From Actinomyces oris (GTDB lineage: Bacteria; Actinomycetota; Actinomycetes; Actinomycetales; Actinomycetaceae): a stretch of DNA of 64,000 bases. Under the pieces are notes generated by a model. That model was not told the DNA's origin. It saw nothing but the letters and a program-made list of their open reading frames with translations, and searched no databases. Position 1 is the stretch's first letter; the number at the start of each line of letters is the position of its first letter. The stretch spans positions 372,001 to 436,000 of the forward strand of contig NZ_CP014232.1 in assembly GCF_001553935.1 (NCBI RefSeq), written 5' to 3'. This document shows positions 56,811 through 64,000 of the stretch, piece after piece. Position numbers and translations under genes: made by a program.

Positions 56811-56819
56811 CGGACCAGC

Positions 56820-57878
56820 CTATGCCCTCGGGTTGCGTGGCAGGTTGACGCGGCTCTCAGGGATCGTGTCCCCCAGGGTCTCGCCGGCGGTCGCATCGGC
56901 GTCGTCCTCGGCCCCGTCCCCCAGGAGGGACAGGTCGATGGCGGCGCGGGGGATGCCCCGGCGTACTGCGGCGCCCTGAGTGTCGGACTCGTCCCGGCTG
57001 AGCCGGTCGGCGCGCTCGGCCATGTCGGCGCGGTTGCGGGCCTGGCGCAGTGGGGCGGTCACTTTGCGCTCGTGACGCACCGTGATGATGACGGTGACGA
57101 TCCCGACGACGACGACCGCCAGGACCGGCCCCCAGATCGCCCAACCCCCCGTGGTGGAGCGCTCCTCGCCCTGAGCGGTGGAGGTCTTGGGCTTGGACCC
57201 GGCGCGCTCACGCAGGATCTCTCCGTAGTCGCGCAGCTCGATGGGGCCGGCCAGGCGCCGCGTGGCGGCCTCCCCCATCGCCGTCACCGTGGTGCCGTTC
57301 AGCGAGTACCAGGCGTTGGCGTTGCGGTCGTGGACGAGGTGGGCCTCGCCCATCTGGTCGACATCGGTGGCCAGGTCGTCGTCAAAGACGGGGGTGCAGG
57401 TGGCGTGCCCCTTGTCATGGACCACCTCGAGAAGACCGACCGGCTTGCCGCCCGAGGAGACGGTCGCGGCCCAGTCGCCGGTGTCGACGGGTTGCGCGGA
57501 GGGCTGGGAGCCGTCGAGGAAGCCGGTGGCCCAGGTGTAGACGCTGCGCGGTTCACCCACCGTGATCTCGCCCTGCTCGCCAGTGCTCTGACGCACCTGC
57601 GCCACGCACTCGCTCTCCATGAGCGCCTTGGCCTCGTCACGCGAGTCGGCATCGGCCGCGACACCCGCCACGCCGCCGGCCGACGTGATCGGCGCGACCC
57701 GAGGGCTGGCATCGGCAACGGCTCGGGCCGGCCCCGGGACCAGGAGGCAGGCGCCCAGGAGCGTCGCCGCCGCAGCCGGCAGGATCAGGCGCCGAGAACG
57801 CCGGGGACGCCGGGAGCGCTGAGCGGCCCGGATGGGGATGGCGTTGCGGACCGGTGCCACGGTGGCGGGAGTGTTCAC
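56820..57878 (-). CDS. Unknown secreted, C-terminally anchored protein within the tsa cluster
   Basis: 352 residues; ATGA overlap with the tsaE stop. A basic N-terminus and a hydrophobic core (about 31-52, ending GPARAVADA) look like a Sec signal. An outer domain (about 55-245) with two cysteines (SECVAQV, HATCTPV) could form a disulfide. One membrane helix (about 250-272, AIWGPVLAVVVVGIVTVIIT) is followed by a basic, then acidic, cytoplasmic tail. No family recognised. Its place between tsaE and tsaB is odd: tRNA modification genes around an envelope protein. Confidence 0.7.
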   Translation of the reverse strand: MNTPATVAPVRNAIPIRAAQRSRRPRRSRRLILPAAAATLLGACLLVPGPARAVADASPRVAPITSAGGVAGVAADADSRDEAKALMESECVAQVRQSTGEQGEITVGEPRSVYTWATGFLDGSQPSAQPVDTGDWAATVSSGGKPVGLLEVVHDKGHATCTPVFDDDLATDVDQMGEAHLVHDRNANAWYSLNGTTVTAMGEAATRRLAGPIELRDYGEILRERAGSKPKTSTAQGEERSTTGGWAIWGPVLAVVVVGIVTVIITVRHERKVTAPLRQARNRADMAERADRLSRDESDTQGAAVRRGIPRAAIDLSLLGDGAEDDADATAGETLGDTIPESRVNLPRNPRA

Positions 57879-58513
57879 AGCGGCACTCCCGGCTGGCAGG
57901 AGGCGTCTGCTCCCAGTGGGCTCAGGTCGACGTCGGCCCAGCGCGGACCGACGGCGCGCACGATGATCGTCCGGTTGCCGTCGTCGACCTCGCCGAGGTC
58001 CACGACCGGCTCCCCGGCCACCGAGCCGGCGGAAGACTCCGCCCCGGCGGGGGCGTCCTCGGGCTGCGGGAGCTCAGCGCGCACGGCTCCGTGGGGGCGC
58101 ATCACCTGGATCTCCAGGCGGTCGGGACTCAGGGCCTCGACCTTCTCCTCGCCCCACTCGACCAGGGTGACGGCCCGTTCCAGGGAGGAGTCCAGGTCGA
58201 GGGCGTCGATCTCCTCCAGGGAGGTGATCCGGTAGGCGTCCACGTGAATGAGGTCGGGGCCGTCGGACAGGGCGGGGTGCACGCGGGCGATGATGAAGGT
58301 GGGTGAGGAGACCCGGCCACGCACCTCAAGGGCTGCGCCGATGCCCTGGGCGAGCGTGGTCTTGCCGGCCCCCAGCCCGCCGGAGAGCATCACGAGGTCA
58401 CCGGCGCGCAGCAGGCGGGCCAGGCGGGCCCCCAGTGCCCGGGTCTCGTCGGCGTCGCTGGTGGCGACGGTGATCCCGGGGGCGGTCTGCGGTGTGTGCG
58501 GCGCTGGGCTCAT
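57875..58513 (-). CDS. tsaE: tRNA t6A biosynthesis ATPase TsaE
   Basis: 212 residues from the ATG at 58513 with AGGAGGGA upstream; sequence further upstream in frame is not conserved. P-loop GGLGAGKTTLAQG near residue 46, VSSPTFIIARVHP and HVDAYRI (Walker B-like region), VEWGEEKVEAL. It drives the TsaBD complex. The C-terminal 60 residues (Glu/Ala-rich then DVDLSPLGADAS) are longer than usual. ATGA overlap with the next gene. Confidence 0.92.
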   Translation of the reverse strand: MSPAPHTPQTAPGITVATSDADETRALGARLARLLRAGDLVMLSGGLGAGKTTLAQGIGAALEVRGRVSSPTFIIARVHPALSDGPDLIHVDAYRITSLEEIDALDLDSSLERAVTLVEWGEEKVEALSPDRLEIQVMRPHGAVRAELPQPEDAPAGAESSAGSVAGEPVVDLGEVDDGNRTIIVRAVGPRWADVDLSPLGADASCQPGVPL

Positions 58514-58593
58514 ATTCCCTCCTCTTCCATGCAAGGCTCCGATGGTGGAACCGGTCGGCCCGGCGGGGACCGGCGATATCCGACGTCTGCTGT

Positions 58594-59934
58594 CTAGGGT
58601 CGAGAGTAGTCGCCGGTGCCGGGTTCCCCGACGTAGCAGCGCGGGACACGAGCTCCCAACCGGGTCACGATCTCGTAGTTGATGGTGCCGCAGGCCTGTG
58701 CCCAGTCGTCTGCGGTGGGGACAGCCTCCTGGCCCGAGGCTTGCGGGGCGCCCCAGAGCACGGCGGTGTCCCCGACCCGGGCCGGTGCCGGCAGGGGCGC
58801 GCCGGTCTCGTCCACGGCCGGGCCGAGGTCGATAACCACCTGGTCCATGCACACCCGCCCCACGATGGAGGTCATGAGGCTGCCGACTCCCACGGGACCG
58901 GCGGAGCTGGCGGCGCGCGGGATGCCGTCGGAGTAGCCCAGGGGCACGAGCCCCACCCAGCGATCAGTGGGGGCGCTCCAGGTCCCCCCGTAGGAGACGG
59001 CCTGCCCGGCCTCGATGCGCTTGACCTGCACCAGCGGGGACTCCAGGCGCATGGCGGGCCGCAGCCCGAGCTCGGCGCCGGTGGCCACGGAGGGGTCGGG
59101 ACTCAGCCCGTACAGGCCGATCCCCACACGCACCAGGTCCATGCGGGCCTGCGGGTGCCACAGGAGTCCTCCGGTGGCAGCGAGGTGGTGAGTAGGTGGG
59201 TTGAGGCCGGCGTCTCGTACGACCTGCTCGGCCTGCCGGTAGCGCTCCAGGTGCTCCTCGGTGGAGCCGCTGGCCGGCTCGTCGGCGCGCGACAGGTGCG
59301 ACCACAGGCCGACGACGTCGACCGTTCCCTCATCCTCGGCCCGCCTCAGCGCGGCGGCCAGGGCGGGCAGCTCCTCGACGGTGGCGCCGCCGCGCGACAT
59401 GCCGGTGTCGACCTTGAGATGGAGACGCGCCGCCCTCCCCTGCGCCCGGGCCGCCGCCGACAGGGCCTCGAGCTGGGGCAGGGTGGAGACCGACAGGTCC
59501 AGGTCGGCCACCAGGGCGGCACGCAGGGGCGAGTCCTGGGCGGCCGCCCGATCAGGCTCCATGACGGGCAGGAGCCAGGTGAGGAGCCGGGGGGCCTGCG
59601 AGGTGGGCTCCCCCACCGGGCGTCTCACACCGGCCTCGTCCAGAAGGGCACGCAGAGTCAGGGCCTCGGCGAGCTGGGCCACCCCCAGCCAGGAGGCTCC
59701 CGCCGACAGGGCCGTCAGAGCGACCGGGCCCAGCCCGTGACCGTAGGCGTCGGCCTTGACCACGGCCATCCACGGCACGCCCGCCACCTGTGCCAGGCAC
59801 CGCCCGTTGTGGGCCACGGCCTCCAGGTCGACGACGGCCCGCGAGGTGGTCGCTGCCGGTGGCGCGCACTGGGCGACTGCCGGGCGCGGAGCGGCGGACG
59901 AGGGCATTGCGGCTGAGTCCGGGGAGGTGGTCAC
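58594..59934 (-). CDS. alr: Alanine racemase
   Basis: 446 residues from a GTG at 59934, with GACAAT ending six bases upstream (leaderless pattern). PLP enzyme making D-alanine for peptidoglycan. PLP Lys60 is in VVKADAYGHG; the catalytic Tyr region reads AVSYGGTWSAPTDRWVGL, then PLGYSDGIPR. The first 30 residues are low-complexity. Full-length fold. Eighty bases upstream of tsaE in the same direction. Confidence 0.94.
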   Translation of the reverse strand: MTTSPDSAAMPSSAAPRPAVAQCAPPAATTSRAVVDLEAVAHNGRCLAQVAGVPWMAVVKADAYGHGLGPVALTALSAGASWLGVAQLAEALTLRALLDEAGVRRPVGEPTSQAPRLLTWLLPVMEPDRAAAQDSPLRAALVADLDLSVSTLPQLEALSAAARAQGRAARLHLKVDTGMSRGGATVEELPALAAALRRAEDEGTVDVVGLWSHLSRADEPASGSTEEHLERYRQAEQVVRDAGLNPPTHHLAATGGLLWHPQARMDLVRVGIGLYGLSPDPSVATGAELGLRPAMRLESPLVQVKRIEAGQAVSYGGTWSAPTDRWVGLVPLGYSDGIPRAASSAGPVGVGSLMTSIVGRVCMDQVVIDLGPAVDETGAPLPAPARVGDTAVLWGAPQASGQEAVPTADDWAQACGTINYEIVTRLGARVPRCYVGEPGTGDYSRP

Positions 59935-60028
59935 GGCGCGATTGTCGCACTGGGGCCGGTAGCGCCGCTGTTTCCTGGCGCACGCCTCCGGTCAGGAGTC
60001 CTGACGGATACCGCGTGGCTGACGCGTC

Positions 60029-61939
60029 TCAGACGTGGGGCACCGCCTGGAGCCAGTTGAGCTCAAGGCGGGCCGGACCGAGGGCAGCGGCGATGTCCAG
60101 GGCGGCGATCGGGTGCCCGCCGGTCCGCGCTCCCCCGGCGCTCTGAGGACTTGCTGCGGCATAGGCCCCCGCGAGCGCGTGCAGCCTGACTCCGGCTGCC
60201 ACCGAGTCGACCAGCGCGTCCAAGACCGGGTCCGCCCCCGAGGCGTCCGGCGCGCCCTGCTCCCAGCGGGCGGCCGCGCCGGCCAGGACGGCTCCGAGGA
60301 TCCCGGCGAGCACGTCCCCGCTTCCGGCGCTCGCCATCCAACCGGGTCCTCCGTCCACGCTGACCAGGGGGCGCTGCGGTGCGGCGATGAGGGTGGTGGC
60401 TCCTTTGAGCAGGACGGTGGCGCCGGTGAGGCGGCAGAGCTCGCGGGCGGCGAGCCCCGGGTGGGCCTCGACGCGCTCGCGGCTCCACTGACGGGTCTCC
60501 TGCACCGGCGTCCCCTGATCCTCCAACGCGATCAGCAGCGCAGCGGCCTCTCCGGCGTGCGGGGTCAGCACGTGCAGCGGCGTGCAGCTCAGGTCCTCGG
60601 TGAGGAGCTCGGACAGGATGCTCAGGGCGCCGGCGTCGACGACGGTGGGGATCCGGGTGGGGCACTGCTGGTCTTTGCCGCAGGGACCCAGGGTAGGGGC
60701 GAGGACGGCTCGCACCTCATCGGCCCTGGTGGTGTCAGCGGGGTCGATGCCCGGCCCCAGGACGAGCGCCTGAACGCGTCCGGCGGCGGGGACCACCTCG
60801 GGGCGGGCGGCCAGGACGAGGTCCTCCACGCGTCTGGGGGCGGACAGGCGCACCATGCCGGCGCCGGCGCGTACCGCGCCGCTGGCGGCCAGGACGGCGG
60901 CGCCGGGGTAGGACTCGCTGCCGGCCCACAGGCCGACCACGCCGCGGGTGTACTTGTGGTCGCCGGGGCCGGGCTCGCCAACAGCGCGGGCCAGGTAGTC
61001 GCCCAGGGCGCCGTCGACGGGGCGTCGGACCAGGGGCCGGCTCGTGGGCGCGGGCAGTCCGAGGGGGACGACTTCGACGACGCCGCACAGGTGCCGGGCC
61101 GGGGGCAGGCACTGGCATCCCTTGAGGCAGGTGAAGGTGACGGTATGGTCGGCGGCCAGGACCGGGCCACTCACTGTGCCGTCGTCGACGCCGGTTCCGC
61201 TGGGCAGGTCGACGGCGATGACTCGCAGCGGGCGACGCCCCGGCTCCCCGGCGGCGATGAGCGGGGCGATGAGGGCGGCGGCGTCAGGTCGCAGCGCCCC
61301 GGTGGCGCCGATGCCGGTGAGCCCGTCCAGGACGAGTCCGCCGTGGACGAGGAAGGCTTCGATAGCGGCCACGGCCTCGGCGGAGTCCTGGCCGGTTCCG
61401 TCGTCGCTGCGGTAGCCGGCGCCGTGAATGGTGACGCCGTGGCCGCGGGCCTCCTCCAGGGCGACGGGATGGGGGTGCTCGGTGGCGAGCACGGCGCTGA
61501 CCGCGCAGCCGCTGTGGGCGAGCAGACCTCCAGCCAGGAGGGTGTCGGCCCCGTTGTGGCCGCCGCCGACTAAGAGGAGTACCGGGGCCCCGGAGATCCA
61601 TCCGGGGCCGGTCTGCGTCCCCGCTGCCTCACCTGCTCCTCTCAGCGGCGTCGCCGGGGACAGCGGTGAGGCTGGGGTGGCGGCCACCCCCATGGGGCTC
61701 ATTGAGGTCAACGGCGCCGGAACCGGCCGGGCGGGGGCCACCGCGGCGCCCGCATTGCCGGTTCCTTGGCGCAGCTCGCGCAGCGCCGCCCGGGCCACCG
61801 CGTGGGCGGCGGCTCTCATGTAGCGGTCGGTGCCTGCGGTGACAGGGGCCTCCGCGGCCGCTATCTCCTGAGCGGGCCAGGCGCAGGTGGTGGGGTCGGT
61901 GACGTCGTGGGAACGCGGGAGATCGTTGAGGTCACTCAT
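60029..61939 (-). CDS. nnr: Bifunctional NAD(P)H-hydrate epimerase / ADP-dependent dehydratase
   Basis: 636 residues. The N-terminal NnrE part (to about 300) repairs the R epimer of hydrated NAD(P)H; its NNGGDG-type motif reads VGGGHNGADTLLAGG. The C-terminal NnrD part (about 315-620) is the dehydratase: GDHKYTRGVVGLWAGS, VLTPHAGEAAALL and GWMASAGSGDVLAGIL (nucleotide/Mg site). An Ala/Pro-rich insert (about 62-105) lies in the first domain. The ATG at 61939 lies six to seven bases after an ACAATA/GACAAT hexamer. Divergent from acpS. Confidence 0.9.
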   Translation of the reverse strand: MSDLNDLPRSHDVTDPTTCAWPAQEIAAAEAPVTAGTDRYMRAAAHAVARAALRELRQGTGNAGAAVAPARPVPAPLTSMSPMGVAATPASPLSPATPLRGAGEAAGTQTGPGWISGAPVLLLVGGGHNGADTLLAGGLLAHSGCAVSAVLATEHPHPVALEEARGHGVTIHGAGYRSDDGTGQDSAEAVAAIEAFLVHGGLVLDGLTGIGATGALRPDAAALIAPLIAAGEPGRRPLRVIAVDLPSGTGVDDGTVSGPVLAADHTVTFTCLKGCQCLPPARHLCGVVEVVPLGLPAPTSRPLVRRPVDGALGDYLARAVGEPGPGDHKYTRGVVGLWAGSESYPGAAVLAASGAVRAGAGMVRLSAPRRVEDLVLAARPEVVPAAGRVQALVLGPGIDPADTTRADEVRAVLAPTLGPCGKDQQCPTRIPTVVDAGALSILSELLTEDLSCTPLHVLTPHAGEAAALLIALEDQGTPVQETRQWSRERVEAHPGLAARELCRLTGATVLLKGATTLIAAPQRPLVSVDGGPGWMASAGSGDVLAGILGAVLAGAAARWEQGAPDASGADPVLDALVDSVAAGVRLHALAGAYAAASPQSAGGARTGGHPIAALDIAAALGPARLELNWLQAVPHV

Positions 61940-62136
61940 CCGTCCTATTGTCCTCCGCTTCGCTCTGCTCGCCCCTCCAACACGGCTTTGAGACGGGCAG
62001 TTTCACAGAGCAAGACCTCGCGGGTGGCCGCCGGCCCGCATTGCCCGTCCGCGGCCAAGCGCCAAGAAGTTGTCTCTTCCAGAATTGGTGGCGCGTTCGC
62101 CCCTCGCGCTGCCCGCTCACCCGGCACAATGGCCGA

Positions 62137-62616
62137 GTGATCCGCGCTGTAGGGACCGACCTGGTTGATATCCCCCGCCTCGAAGGCTACATGGACCGGG
62201 TACCCGGCCTGCGTGAGCGGCTCTTCACCCCCGCCGAGCTGGCCGCCTGCCAGAAGCGGGCCGCCTCACTCGGGGCGCGTCTAGCGGCCAAGGAGGCGGT
62301 TCTCAAGGCCCTGGGGTCGGCCTACGCCGAGCTCGGGCTGGACGCGCCCCAGGGGTGGGAGTACCAGGACATCGAGGTGACCTCCACGCCCGGCACCCCA
62401 CCGCGCCTGCGTCTGACCGGGGCGGCCGCGATGGCCGCCCGCCAGGCCGGCATCGGCCACTGGCACATCTCCCTGGCACACGACGGCGGTATGGCCCAGG
62501 CCTTCGTCGTCGCCCAGGCCGATCACGTCGACAACGACGACGACCTGGCCCTGTCCTCCCAGCGTTCACAGGCCCGCACGAAGCGGCAGATCCGGTCCCT
62601 GCGCCCGGCCCTGTAG
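62137..62616 (+). CDS. acpS: Holo-[acyl-carrier-protein] synthase
   Basis: 159 residues from a GTG at 62137; CACAAT ends six bases upstream (leaderless pattern). Adds phosphopantetheine to acyl carrier protein. AVGTDLVDIPRLE holds the metal Asp8, and RLAAKEAVLKAL the metal Glu53. The C-terminal about 30 residues (NDDDLALSSQ, then basic) extend beyond the usual fold. Between divergent nnr and convergent glmS. Confidence 0.92.
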   Translation: MIRAVGTDLVDIPRLEGYMDRVPGLRERLFTPAELAACQKRAASLGARLAAKEAVLKALGSAYAELGLDAPQGWEYQDIEVTSTPGTPPRLRLTGAAAMAARQAGIGHWHISLAHDGGMAQAFVVAQADHVDNDDDLALSSQRSQARTKRQIRSLRPAL

Positions 62617-62620
62617 ACGA

Positions 62621-62653
62621 CGGTGCCGAGCCCGGACTGCGGGCTCGGCACCG
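62621..62653. terminator. Bidirectional terminator between acpS and glmS
   Basis: 13-bp perfect stem (62621-62633 with 62641-62653), 7-base loop, between two converging genes. Confidence 0.8.
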
Positions 62654-62685
62654 TTGCGGGGCGAGTCGACGTCTCGGCGTCGGTC

Positions 62686-64000
<1,315 letters not shown>

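Noticed and set aside
56031..58235. Long plus-strand open frame opposite tsaB and its neighbours
   Set aside because: Same high-GC antisense effect; the minus-strand genes have clear motifs and overlaps.

Overview
The window is about 70% GC with actinobacterial markers: a WhiB2-type regulator, a GuaB3 protein, a lone groES under a CIRCE element, NnrD/NnrE fused in one protein, and many genes whose start codon lies a few bases after a -10 hexamer (leaderless design). Gene content and order suggest an oral or mucosal Actinomyces (A. oris/naeslundii type). The genus is an inference from gene content, not from a marker gene.

Layout. 1-15260 is a myo-inositol catabolic island. iolD (cut by the left edge), iolB, a Cgl0159-type aldolase and iolC are on the minus strand. 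A divergent GntR regulator, a transaldolase-family gene, iolG, a second Gfo/Idh/MocA dehydrogenase, the transporter iolT and iolE are on the plus strand. A LacI regulator and an aldose-epimerase-like gene sit in the middle on the minus strand. Four copies of a 15-bp palindrome (TTGTC-NN-GACA core) mark the promoters, so the island reads as one regulon of the GntR protein. 15409-18440 holds membrane proteins (a hypothetical, TauE/SafE, a hypothetical, PepSY-TM). 18614-21971 is pta-ackA. 22147-27140 is a five-gene ABC transporter plus two-component operon resembling lantibiotic immunity/peptide-sensing loci. 27158-30550 holds GtrA, RNase HI and a Na+/solute symporter with a small partner.

30680-35057 is a composite transposon: two near-identical, frameshifted IS1634-like copies in direct orientation, flanked by a 5-bp direct repeat (TCAGA) at the outer ends and carrying an ltrA-like membrane gene. 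It cuts a small gene on the minus strand. After it come a GRP-type sugar transporter, ptsH (HPr), guaB3, a DnaQ-like exonuclease, guaB, whiB2, groES, a YdcF/SanA-like protein, a THUMP-like methyltransferase, a GCS2 glutamate-cysteine ligase and a large fused ABC transporter facing a TetR gene.

The right part is housekeeping: tsaD, sdhB-sdhA-sdhC, then a minus-strand run nnrDE - alr - tsaE - a secreted/anchored unknown - tsaB - rimI, acpS on the plus strand, and glmS (cut by the right edge). TsaB, TsaD and TsaE together serve tRNA t6A modification. No rRNA, tRNA or CRISPR array was seen.

The most interesting items are the inositol regulon with its operator geometry and unusual carbon-splitting genes, the composite transposon, the repeated leaderless promoter spacing, and two intergenic regions with inverted repeats (8009-8632 and 51213-51480).
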